From Treponema sp. (GTDB taxonomy: Bacteria > Spirochaetota > Spirochaetia > Treponematales > Breznakiellaceae), in assembly GCA_031266875.1 (NCBI GenBank), contig JAISAE010000020.1, positions 22,017 to 86,016 on the forward strand: a DNA stretch of 64,000 nucleotides, written 5' to 3'. The position numbers and the translations under genes were made by a program. Shown here one piece after another: positions 26,004 to 34,040 of this stretch (the stretch's first letter is position 1; each line of letters begins with the position of its first letter). The notes under the pieces are model-generated. The model made no database searches. It had not been told where the DNA came from and saw only the letters and a program-made list of their open reading frames with translations.

Positions 26004-27629
26004 ATGAATAACACAAAGAAAACAGCGGGCATCGTTATTGCCTCGCTGACGGCGCTGGGTATCCTTGGGGGATGTTCCGGCAATAAGACGGGTGGGACAG
26101 CGGCTGCCACAAGCAGCGCACAGAGCGCGACTGTTGCTAATGCCATTGGTTTCCACGAAACTGGTTTACCCATTGTTGATACGCCGGTTCAGCTCAGGGC
26201 GATTACTATGCGCTGGGGCAGTATGGGTAACACCTTTGAGGCAAACGCCTTTCTGCAGCAGCTTGAGCGGGACAGTAACGTGGACATTGTCTGGGAAGTG
26301 AAGTCATCCAGTGACTGGAATGAGCAGAAGTCGCTGCTTTTTGCCAGCCGCGATATGCCGGACATCGCCATTGGTAACCAGACCTTTAACACCACTGATA
26401 TTTCCAACAACCGTGACTACTTCATCCCGCTCGACGATCTCATTGACAAGTATATGCCTAACCTGAAAGCGGCTTTTGCGGAAACGCCGGAACTGCGCCG
26501 CGCCGCAACCGCGCCTGACGGCAAGATTTACTCTTTGCCTGCCCGCCTGCCGGCGCGACCTATCACCCGTAACATGACCATCATCAACAAGACGTGGCTT
26601 GACCGCCTCGGTCTCGCTGAACCGCAGACCCTCGACGATCTCTACAATGTGCTGAAGGCGTTTAAGGAACAGGACGCTAACGGAAACGGCAACCTCAATG
26701 ACGAAATCCCATACACCGATGGGTACAAGGTGGACTTTCTCACGCCCTTTGGCATACTCGATTGCAATGAACTGAACCTCATGGTTAAAGATGGCAAAGT
26801 CGTTGATATACGCGCCATCCCGGAATACCGTGATGGTATTGCGTACATGGCGAGGCTCTATGCTGATGGTTTGCTTGATCCAGAGATGTTTACCCAGGAT
26901 GATACCATGCGGAACGGCAAGTACCAGAATCCGGGGGCTTCCCGCGTTGGTATGTCGTACCAGTGGACGCCGGACGCGGTATTTGGCGGCTGGAGCAGCG
27001 AGTACATTGCCATAGCGCCGCTGATTGGCCCTGACGGTAAGCGTTACGCTCAGGGCGATCCCAATGGCGTGTGGGCTATCTCCGGCAACGAAATGTCGAT
27101 AACGACCTTTTGTAAAACACCGGAAGTAGCGGCACGTTGGGCTGACCAGTTCTACACGAATGAGGCGACGATACAGAACTTCTGGGGCGCTGTTGGCACG
27201 GTAATCAAGGCGAACAGTGACGGCACGTACGAACTCAACGCCCCGCCCGCTGGTACCAGTGCCGACGCATGGTATTGGGAGCAGAGTCTCCGGGACTTTG
27301 GCCCAGGCTATGCCAGTCCCGCGTTTGAGAGCAAGCTCAAGCTCAACCCGGAATCTGGGGACGGCTTCAAGCTGGAAATCGACAAACTCACCAAGGAATA
27401 TGTTACAACGCCGTTCCCTCGCATTTCTTACACGGTTGAGGAACTGGACGAGCTTGCCATACTCAGCTCTGACATCACTTCATACATGGATCGCTCGCGG
27501 TCGAAGTGGATTACAGAAGGCGGTATTACGGCTGAATGGGACGCCTACATGACGCAGCTTAACCGCATGGGGCTCGACCGCTATCTGGCAATCCACGAAG
27601 GCGCGTATAGGCGCTATATGGGCAACTAA
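26004..27629 (+). CDS. Extracellular sugar-binding lipoprotein, system 2
   Basis: A protein of 541 residues with GGAGG before the ATG. The lipoprotein signal ends in the lipobox LGGC. The mature protein resembles large LplA-type solute-binding proteins: MPDIAIGNQ near the N-terminal domain, a DANGNGNLNDEIPY calcium-loop-like segment, and a DPEMFTQDD hinge region. It would bind oligosaccharides released by the GH87-like enzyme for the two permeases upstream, from which it is separated by the hydrolase gene and a 0.9-kb repeat array. Confidence 0.9.
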   Translation: MNNTKKTAGIVIASLTALGILGGCSGNKTGGTAAATSSAQSATVANAIGFHETGLPIVDTPVQLRAITMRWGSMGNTFEANAFLQQLERDSNVDIVWEVKSSSDWNEQKSLLFASRDMPDIAIGNQTFNTTDISNNRDYFIPLDDLIDKYMPNLKAAFAETPELRRAATAPDGKIYSLPARLPARPITRNMTIINKTWLDRLGLAEPQTLDDLYNVLKAFKEQDANGNGNLNDEIPYTDGYKVDFLTPFGILDCNELNLMVKDGKVVDIRAIPEYRDGIAYMARLYADGLLDPEMFTQDDTMRNGKYQNPGASRVGMSYQWTPDAVFGGWSSEYIAIAPLIGPDGKRYAQGDPNGVWAISGNEMSITTFCKTPEVAARWADQFYTNEATIQNFWGAVGTVIKANSDGTYELNAPPAGTSADAWYWEQSLRDFGPGYASPAFESKLKLNPESGDGFKLEIDKLTKEYVTTPFPRISYTVEELDELAILSSDITSYMDRSRSKWITEGGITAEWDAYMTQLNRMGLDRYLAIHEGAYRRYMGN

Positions 27630-27648
27630 AGCCGGAGCTTTTGTTCAG

Positions 27649-27683
27649 GTTACACGAAGTAGCATAAAGAGGCTTCGTGTAAC
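27649..27683 (+). terminator. Hairpin after binding-protein gene
   Basis: A perfect 11-bp stem (GTTACACGAAG and CTTCGTGTAAC) with a 13-base loop, 20 bp after the stop codon. No strong T-run follows, so it may be a weak terminator or an mRNA 3'-end protector. Confidence 0.6.
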
Positions 27684-27774
27684 TTCCAAAACTTGAGCTT
27701 GAGATACATTGGCCGTTATAATAGTCTCAGCAACTGATGAAGTAACCTGAGACTATTTGGCCGGTGTTTTGGAA
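27684..27774 (+). promoter_or_regulatory. Nested inverted repeat upstream of aroA
   Basis: Outer arms TTCCAAAAC (27684-27692) and GTTTTGGAA (27766-27774) enclose inner perfect arms ATAGTCTCAG (27721-27730) and CTGAGACTAT (27747-27756). The structure ends 29 bp before the aroA start and could be a structured leader or a transposon-scar-like palindrome. Confidence 0.5.
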
Positions 27775-27803
27775 CAGGCTCAACTTGTATATGGAGTTAG
27801 GCT

Positions 27804-29123
27804 ATGCGCGTTGTTGTTTCTCCCCACCTGATAAACGGAACGTTTCGTGTTCCGGCTTCTAAGTCCCATACCATAAGGCGGCTGCTCATCGCGGCGCTGA
27901 GTAACGGGGTTTCTACTATTGATTATCCGCTGGATTCACTGGACGCCTGTTCCTGTGTGGCAGTATGCCGCGCTCTCGGCGCGTCTATCATTGAAGAGCG
28001 CGGCTTTGACGCGGAGTGTCCTAACCCGCCGGACGCGGACGGCAGGCGTCTTATACGCTACACGGCGCGGGGCGTGGGAACCGCGCTTGCCGCGCCGTCA
28101 GAGCCGCTTGATGTGGGTAACTCCGGCACCACGCTCTTTCTGGCGCTGGCTATCGCGGCTTTGGGAACTGGTCCGGTAACGTTTACTGGTGATGAGCAGA
28201 TTCGCAGGCGGAGCGCCGCGCCGCTCCTTGCCGCGCTTGCCGGCTTGGGCGTCTGGACGCAGGCCGCAGACAATGGGTGTGCGCCAATCACGATACAGGG
28301 GCCGTTTACGGGCGGACGGGTGCGCCTTGAGTGTCCCACGAGCCAATACCTTTCGGCGCTGCTTTTGGCCGCGCCTCTCGCAAAGAAAGGTGTTGTCATT
28401 GAGATCGATGTGCCTCTGCTCAACGAAAAGCCGTATATCGAGCTTACCCTTTCGTACCTTGATTCACAGGGAATTGTGTATGAGAAAGCGCCGGACTTTT
28501 CCTACTTCCGCCTTTATGGGGGACATAGCTATACACCTATGAACGGCCCGGTTCCTGCGGATTTTTCTTCAGCCGCGTTTCCAGCGTGTATTGCGGCAAT
28601 CACGGGTGGGCCGCTTAGTCTGCCCAGCCTTGATCCGGCTGACGCGCAGGGCGACAAGCTCATGTTTGATATGCTGGCTCACATGGGCTGTACAGTGAAC
28701 TGGACAGAACAAGGCGTCAGCGTTTCCCGAAATAGGCCACTGCGCGGCGGCGTCTTCGACCTGAACGCCACGCCTGACCTTTTGCCCATCATGGCTGTGG
28801 CCGCCAGCTATGCTGAGGGGGAAACCGCGCTGGTCAATGTGGCTCACGCACGTATCAAGGAGACCGACCGCATCGCGGTTATGGCCACTGAACTGGGAAA
28901 GCTCGGTATTTGCTGCGCGGAACGCCCTGACGCGCTCATCATTCAGGGGGGCAAAGTTCGGGGCGGCGAGGTTGATGGCCACGGCGACCACCGCGTAGTA
29001 ATGGCCCTCGCAGTGGCGGCGCTTGGCGCGTCCGGCCCGGTCAGCATCGACAGCGCCGAAGCCGCAAGCGTAACCTACCCTAGCTTTCTCCGCTCCATTG
29101 CGGGTGAGCACGCTTGCGGGTGA
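27804..29123 (+). CDS. aroA: 3-phosphoshikimate 1-carboxyvinyltransferase (EPSP synthase)
   Basis: A protein of 439 residues, the normal length. It transfers an enolpyruvyl group from PEP to shikimate-3-phosphate in aromatic amino acid synthesis. Signatures are PASKSHTIRR near the N-terminus, DVGNSGTT, GDEQIRRRS, SQYLSALLLAAPLA, ARIKETDRI and HGDHRVVMAL. In most family members the GNSGTT/GNAGTA motif is followed by an Arg two residues on; here the sequence is TTLFL, with Phe at that place, and the RxRP motif reads RRRS. The gene converges on the HIT gene, with 6 bp between stops. Confidence 0.93.
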   Translation: MRVVVSPHLINGTFRVPASKSHTIRRLLIAALSNGVSTIDYPLDSLDACSCVAVCRALGASIIEERGFDAECPNPPDADGRRLIRYTARGVGTALAAPSEPLDVGNSGTTLFLALAIAALGTGPVTFTGDEQIRRRSAAPLLAALAGLGVWTQAADNGCAPITIQGPFTGGRVRLECPTSQYLSALLLAAPLAKKGVVIEIDVPLLNEKPYIELTLSYLDSQGIVYEKAPDFSYFRLYGGHSYTPMNGPVPADFSSAAFPACIAAITGGPLSLPSLDPADAQGDKLMFDMLAHMGCTVNWTEQGVSVSRNRPLRGGVFDLNATPDLLPIMAVAASYAEGETALVNVAHARIKETDRIAVMATELGKLGICCAERPDALIIQGGKVRGGEVDGHGDHRVVMALAVAALGASGPVSIDSAEAASVTYPSFLRSIAGEHACG

Positions 29124-29129
29124 GTGCGC

Positions 29130-29468
29130 TTAACCCGGAGGCCAGGCAAGGGGACGACCGCCGAGAACGTGGATGTGAAGGTGGTCTACGGTCTGGCCCC
29201 CGTCGAATTTGCAGTTAATCACAAAACGAGCGCCGTTTTCCGCGCAACCAAGCGCGGCAGCCAGTTTCTGCGCCTGATAAAGTAGCTTCCCCAGAAGCAG
29301 GCTGTCATCCGTCTCCATGATGTTCCTGATGTGCCGCTTGGGTATCACCAGAAAATGTATTGGCGCTTGCGGGGACACATCGTGAAAGGCCAGCACTTCA
29401 TCATCTTCATAAATGTTCCGCGCTGGTATCTCTCCATGCGCGATTTTGCAAAAGATACAATCTTCCAT
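29130..29468 (-). CDS. HIT family nucleotide-binding hydrolase (HinT-like)
   Basis: A protein of 112 residues starting at the ATG at 29468 (MEDCIFCKI); an upstream in-frame ATG at 29552 is unlikely. The N-terminal CIFCKI and ending DHLHIHVLGGRPLAWPPG carry the histidine triad HxHxHxx typical of the HinT/PKCI branch, which hydrolyses nucleoside phosphoramidates. It is a complete small protein standing alone. Confidence 0.93.
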   Translation of the reverse strand: MEDCIFCKIAHGEIPARNIYEDDEVLAFHDVSPQAPIHFLVIPKRHIRNIMETDDSLLLGKLLYQAQKLAAALGCAENGARFVINCKFDGGQTVDHLHIHVLGGRPLAWPPG

Positions 29469-29538
29469 AAGGCATGAGTATAGCCTAACTCCGAATTCAT
29501 CATCTAGGGGAAAACGTATTGAAATTATACTAAGTATT

Positions 29539-29554
29539 GTATGAAATATCATAC
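29539..29554. promoter_or_regulatory. Small inverted repeat upstream of a sigma-54 promoter
   Basis: GTATGA-aata-TCATAC lies about 90 bp upstream of the sigma-54 promoter at 29643, a distance suitable for an activator site. No other support. Confidence 0.3.
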
Positions 29555-29642
29555 ACAGAATTCGCTTATATAAGGATTATCTGCCGTTATCTACACATCT
29601 ATTTAATTGTAATATAATAAATTAACACAACAGTACAGCTCT

Positions 29643-29658
29643 TGGCACGGGAATAGCT
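29643..29658 (+). promoter_or_regulatory. Sigma-54 (RpoN) promoter
   Basis: TGGCACGGGAATAGCT matches TGGCACRNNNNTTGCW with one mismatch (A for T before the GC), with correct spacing. It lies 30 bp before the GTG start of the second sigma factor gene, so the leader is short (start near 29669) and ends in the GGAGG site. Confidence 0.8.
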
Positions 29659-29687
29659 TTATACAGGGTATTATCAGGAGGTCTGTT

Positions 29688-30560
29688 GTGAACACCAAAC
29701 AGAAAAAAAACAATCTAGCCAAAACCAAGGTCCCTGCCGCGGATGATCTTTTGTGGACATATTTTACCCAAATAAAGAAGATACCCTTGCTGAGTTTTGA
29801 GGAAGAGCTTGAGTTATCCAGACAGATACAGGCGGGAGACAAGGCCGCCAGGCAGAAGCTGATCGAATCCAATCTGAGGCTGGTGGTCAAGATCGCCTGC
29901 TCCTATAAAACACCGGACGTTGCCTTTATGGACATTATTCAGGAAGGAAACATGGGCCTCATGTACGCCGCTGAGAAATATGACCACAAGCGGCACTTGC
30001 GTTTCTCAACCTACGCGCACTGGTGGGTACGGCAGTCTATCACCCGTTTCCTGACCAACAAGCGTCGCGCCATTCGCCTGCCGCACCGGAAGGAAGAGAT
30101 ACTCCGCAAAATCCAGCAAAACATTCATGCGCTGACCCAGCGCCTATCACGGCAGCCAAGCGCCCAGGAAATAGCCGATGATTTGGGAGTTTCTGTTGAG
30201 GAAGTCAACTTCGTTCTCAACATGACAAGCTCTCAGCTCTCCCTTGAGACTGATGACGAAGAGGACGATACCCTCTCGATACTCGAACTTCACGAGGACT
30301 ACACCTACAGTCCAGAGTGCGAGTTCTTCCGGCAGTTCTCTCACGACGACACCCTGCGTATCCTGAACCGCTTACAGGCTAACGAGAAACGGGTACTCAT
30401 GTACCGGTACCAGCTTAACGGCGACAAGAAGTACACACTCCGCACTATCAGCAAAAAGCTGGGCCTTTCGCCAGAAACCGTGCGCCAGATCGAAATCAGG
30501 GCGCTCAAGAAGATGCGCACCCACGCGGAAGAGCTGCGTGAAAGCCTTTTTGCAAGCTGA
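29688..30560 (+). CDS. Second sigma-70 family sigma factor
   Basis: A protein of 290 residues starting with GTG, preceded by CAGGAGG. It has region 1.2 (WTYFTQIKKIPLLSFEEELELS), region 2 (IIQEGNMGLMYAAEKYD, then YAHWWVRQSITRF), region 3 and region 4 (LRTISKKLGLSPETVRQIEIRALKKM). An acidic insert (DDEEDDTLS) lies between regions 3 and 4. It is related to but clearly different from the factor at 9999, and resembles RpoH/RpoS-like alternative sigmas. Its upstream sigma-54 promoter suggests it too is under RpoN. Its last codons are duplicated at the far end of the following repeat array. Confidence 0.9.
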   Translation: MNTKQKKNNLAKTKVPAADDLLWTYFTQIKKIPLLSFEEELELSRQIQAGDKAARQKLIESNLRLVVKIACSYKTPDVAFMDIIQEGNMGLMYAAEKYDHKRHLRFSTYAHWWVRQSITRFLTNKRRAIRLPHRKEEILRKIQQNIHALTQRLSRQPSAQEIADDLGVSVEEVNFVLNMTSSQLSLETDDEEDDTLSILELHEDYTYSPECEFFRQFSHDDTLRILNRLQANEKRVLMYRYQLNGDKKYTLRTISKKLGLSPETVRQIEIRALKKMRTHAEELRESLFAS

Positions 30561-30604
30561 TTCCTTAAATACCCCTACCGCGCCCACAAACAGAAGCCTT
30601 CTTG

Positions 30605-30940
30605 CCCAGACTCTCGGACACCTGTCCTAGAGTCTCAGTTCCTCGTCCCGAAGTTCGGGACACCTTGCCCGAAGTTCGGGCTCCCCGTCCCGAAGTTCGG
30701 GACGCCCTACTCAGACTTCGGGACACCCTACTCAGACTCTCGGCGCCCCGTCCCTAAGTTCGGGACGCCCTACACATACAACGGGACACCCTCCACAGAC
30801 TCTCGGCTCCCCGTCCCGCACTCTCAGCTCCACGTCTCGAAGTTCGGGACACCTTGCCCGAAGTTCGGGCTCCCCGTCCCGAACTCTCGGCTCCCTGTCC
30901 CGAAGTTCGGGACGCCCTACTCAGAGTCTGAGACTAGGTC
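30605..30940. repeat. Array of 16 units of exactly 21 bp, CCCGAAGTTCGGG type
   Basis: Sixteen units of 21 bp with no insertion or deletion, for example CCCGAAGTTCGGGACACCTT followed by one more base. Several units contain the near-palindrome CCCGAAGTTCGGG; others replace it with CTCAGACTCTCGG. The array begins about 45 bp after the sigma factor stop. It is flanked by a 26-bp direct repeat: 30546-30571 (the end of the sigma gene, including its stop) and 30940-30965, 3 mismatches. Confidence 0.9.
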
Positions 30941-30994
30941 TTTTTGTACGCTGATTCCTTGAATAGTCTTGCCCTGTCGCGTCTATGGCAAGGG

Positions 30995-31027
30995 CTTGTT
31001 GTGGTGTTGTAAACAAACCACAACAAG
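30995..31027 (-). terminator. Hairpin downstream of the GH26 gene
   Basis: CTTGTTGTGGT and ACCACAACAAG form a perfect 11-bp stem 40 bp beyond the GH26 stop codon. It lies between convergent genes and may serve either strand. No long T run. Confidence 0.5.
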
Positions 31028-31066
31028 TTATGGGTATGGTCTGCGGCCTTTCTTCCAAACTAGGGT

Positions 31067-33811
31067 CTATTCAAAACGGACTGATGTTAAACCATTGCTC
31101 TTAACCGCTTTAATATCATCGTAGTACAACACCGAGTGTAGGTTCCCTCCGGCATAATTGTAGCCAGTATCAATCGTATTTACCCAGAGACCAAAACTCG
31201 TAATGTTTGCCTTATTGAAGGTTCCGTTACTCTTGCCTTTGAACACGCTGAAAGGCAGGGTTACCAGTTTTGCCGCCGTAGTTCCAGCAAAGGGTGTGCC
31301 TGCGCTAATCTCGACCTCATTGAGGAATACCTCGAAGTCCTCGTTATCTGAACGCACCTGAATAACGACCTTCTGGTTCTTGCCATCAGGCTTGATCCAT
31401 AGCTGGAGCGCGTCATAGTCTGACCAGTCTCCGCCGTAGGAATAGGTTCTGCCAGTATAACCCTCGCCACCGGAAACACTCAGGGTGTAGTCGAATGTCA
31501 TGCCGTACGTACCGCTCCGCTTTTCCGTGGTGGATAACCTTACCGTATTACTACAATCAGCGCCGGAATTGCCTGACCATGCGTTATTCAACACTTCGTC
31601 TGAGCCATAGTGGAACTCGAAATCGTCAACCATATTGAGGTCAGTACGAACCGGCTTGGTTCCGAAATATACGGTTATTGTAGACAGCGTTGTCGTTCTG
31701 TCTTTCAGCGCGATGGTTCCCTGCGTTGTTTCTGTCCCAAAAGCCGCCAGTTCAGCCGCGCTTAAGTCAACCTTGTACCAAGTAACTCCTGGGGGAGCTG
31801 ACGAATCCAGAGTCGCGTTTTTGGTAAGCTCATGGCCGGTGTTGGTAAGTACAAAGCTGATCTGCCCCGCCGCGTTTTTCACGCTTGCCCGGAGTGTTAG
31901 CGCGTTTTCAATATACGCGCCGCCGGCTGGGGCGAGGACAAAGCCTTTGCTTCCTTGAGTCGCGGAGCTTATCGAGATCGCGTTAGTTAAGCCGTAGAAA
32001 CCAGTTCCGTTAGCGAAGATGGAGTTATCGTTATTATAGAAGTCGATGAAGGTATCAACCATTGGATGCCCGGTCGTGGCGGAGGTTTTATAGGGAGCCA
32101 TGTAATTGGTTCCGCCTGAGAAATTCGCCCATACCAGATAGTAGGCCATATTGGAAGCGGACACCTTGTCAAGCACATCGGTAAACCATGTTTGCCGTGT
32201 GTTAGTAGCGATGCCGCTCGTGCTCATACCGGTCTCGGCAACCGCTGAAACTTTTCCACGCTCCCGCGCAATGCCATCGACCAGACTGATCGTGTTCGCC
32301 AGAGAGGTATTCATCCACGAATCATTGCCATTGGAGTTATCGTAGTAATCAAAAGCAATAACATCAATGTACTCGTCTCCTGGATACCGTTCCAGGTAAT
32401 CGTCCTTATTGCTGAATGGTCCGTTTGGGGAGTACACATACAGGAAGTTGTGAACGGCCTTGATATCCCGTAGATATTCCACAGTATAGCGGACAACGTT
32501 TTTATAGGTTTCTGGTGTACAGAATGCTTTTCCCCACCAGAACCAGCTGCCGTTATGCTCATGGAATGGCCGGAACAGCAATGGCACGCCAGCCGTCTCC
32601 AGCAGGTGGGCATAGGTGGCGATCTTGTCCAGGTACTCGTTGAAAAGCCCGTTCAGGTCTCCGCCGGGAAGTATCCGCAGCATCACATCTCCTGTGAGGG
32701 TGCCGGGTGTGTATGAGTTCCAATCACCCGATTCCTTTACATAGTTAAAGTTGGGGAAGTGTGTAGAAACGGTAACTATGGCCCCTTCCCGCGCCGCATG
32801 GATGCTGAGTTTTGCGGATCCCGCTATGGGATCCGCGTCGTAATCAGGGTCGCCAGTACGAACCGTGCTTCCAGGATACTCGTTCCCAATGATAGACAGG
32901 GTATCAATACCCATGATTCCCGCGAAGGAACCGGTAATATCCTTAGTATCAGACTGCGTTGATCCTGAATACGCTGTCCCGCGTTTATGGTGCAGGTCAT
33001 TCTGGTGGCCGTAGATTACCTTGTCCGTATTGCCAATCGCTTTAAGATAGGCGTAGAGCCGCGCAGTTTCCGCAGTGGCTTCCCCGTCCACAAGCCGTAC
33101 TGACGCGGGAAGGCTCAGAGCGGGCGCCTGAGTGCCGGTTACATTCGGGGTCTTGGTGATTGCCGTCTGATCTTGTCCGGGCGGCGCGGTAACATAGCTG
33201 AACTTAATGTTGTCGATGAACATCGCGCCTGAGTAGTCCGTACTTCCCCCGATAATGCCTAGGGTCAGGTCGGCTATTGTCGTGAGATTGCTGGTCAGCT
33301 CCGTTGTTACGCTTACTTTCCTATAAGAAGTGCTAGCAACAGCCGTACCCACGCTACTATCATTTTTCAGATTGACGATGGTCGCGTTGTTATCAATACC
33401 ACCATTTGAGAATATCTTGTACTGGAGGCTGCCAGCACTGGTGATAGAGGGATCGAAATAGAAATCAAAGCTAAAGGTGTTGTAACCTGATACATCAAGC
33501 GTGGGAGCGATAGTGGTCTTGATTTTTGGTTCACTCCAGCCCACCGAGGCGTCGTACTGCGCCGTAAACTTCACCATCCCATCACCAAGACTGTTGTCCC
33601 ACTCAAGTTCCGGTTCTCCAGCCCCGTAAGCGTAATGCTCACCAGTGGCAACCTGCCATCCAGCAGTATCTGTGTCAAAGCTCCAGACCTTCGCGGTCTC
33701 AGTACCCCCTGAGGGGAGGCGTGTTTTACCTCCATCCTTCACGGACGAACAGCCGCAGAGTACCGCCACTGATACAGCGATACTTCCGACACATAGATAC
33801 TTTTTACTCAT
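31067..33811 (-). CDS. GH26 beta-mannanase lipoprotein with carbohydrate-binding modules
   Basis: A protein of 914 residues starting at the ATG at 33811, with GGAGG upstream. The lipoprotein signal ends in the lipobox VLCGC. Residues about 40-215 form a beta-sandwich binding module. The GH26 barrel covers about 245-610: YGHQND, then RPFHEHNGSWFWWG with acid/base Glu near 418, and AVAETGM with nucleophile Glu near 526. Two further beta domains follow, the last (about 735-905) starting DDFEFHYGSD. GH26 enzymes cut beta-1,4-mannans. It is divergent from ABC system 3 and GH130, forming a mannan locus. Confidence 0.9.
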   Translation of the reverse strand: MSKKYLCVGSIAVSVAVLCGCSSVKDGGKTRLPSGGTETAKVWSFDTDTAGWQVATGEHYAYGAGEPELEWDNSLGDGMVKFTAQYDASVGWSEPKIKTTIAPTLDVSGYNTFSFDFYFDPSITSAGSLQYKIFSNGGIDNNATIVNLKNDSSVGTAVASTSYRKVSVTTELTSNLTTIADLTLGIIGGSTDYSGAMFIDNIKFSYVTAPPGQDQTAITKTPNVTGTQAPALSLPASVRLVDGEATAETARLYAYLKAIGNTDKVIYGHQNDLHHKRGTAYSGSTQSDTKDITGSFAGIMGIDTLSIIGNEYPGSTVRTGDPDYDADPIAGSAKLSIHAAREGAIVTVSTHFPNFNYVKESGDWNSYTPGTLTGDVMLRILPGGDLNGLFNEYLDKIATYAHLLETAGVPLLFRPFHEHNGSWFWWGKAFCTPETYKNVVRYTVEYLRDIKAVHNFLYVYSPNGPFSNKDDYLERYPGDEYIDVIAFDYYDNSNGNDSWMNTSLANTISLVDGIARERGKVSAVAETGMSTSGIATNTRQTWFTDVLDKVSASNMAYYLVWANFSGGTNYMAPYKTSATTGHPMVDTFIDFYNNDNSIFANGTGFYGLTNAISISSATQGSKGFVLAPAGGAYIENALTLRASVKNAAGQISFVLTNTGHELTKNATLDSSAPPGVTWYKVDLSAAELAAFGTETTQGTIALKDRTTTLSTITVYFGTKPVRTDLNMVDDFEFHYGSDEVLNNAWSGNSGADCSNTVRLSTTEKRSGTYGMTFDYTLSVSGGEGYTGRTYSYGGDWSDYDALQLWIKPDGKNQKVVIQVRSDNEDFEVFLNEVEISAGTPFAGTTAAKLVTLPFSVFKGKSNGTFNKANITSFGLWVNTIDTGYNYAGGNLHSVLYYDDIKAVKSNGLTSVRFE

Positions 33812-34040
33812 AAGATTCCTCCTTAAAAAATTCGCCTGCCATACGATACGGTAGGGCGTTCCCCGCTTTAGCGGTATGTCAGGTATGTCTAGCCATAACC
33901 TAGCATACCTTATTTTATTAACTAAAAAACTGATCGTCAATGTTTTTATAAACTTATTGACAAACTAAAATACTGCCTATAACCTATTCATTAGTTACTT
34001 AAATTTTAAGGTAACACATTATTGTATTCTGGAGGACTTT
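33812..34040. promoter_or_regulatory. Divergent control region of the mannan locus
   Basis: An AT-rich gap between the GH26 gene and the binding-protein gene. TTGACA (33957) and TATAAC (33978) could be a promoter but are only 15 bp apart. The near-palindrome GTTACTTAAATTTTAAGGTAAC, minus a few mismatches (33994-34015), is a possible operator just upstream of the plus-strand gene. No regulator gene is adjacent. Confidence 0.4.
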
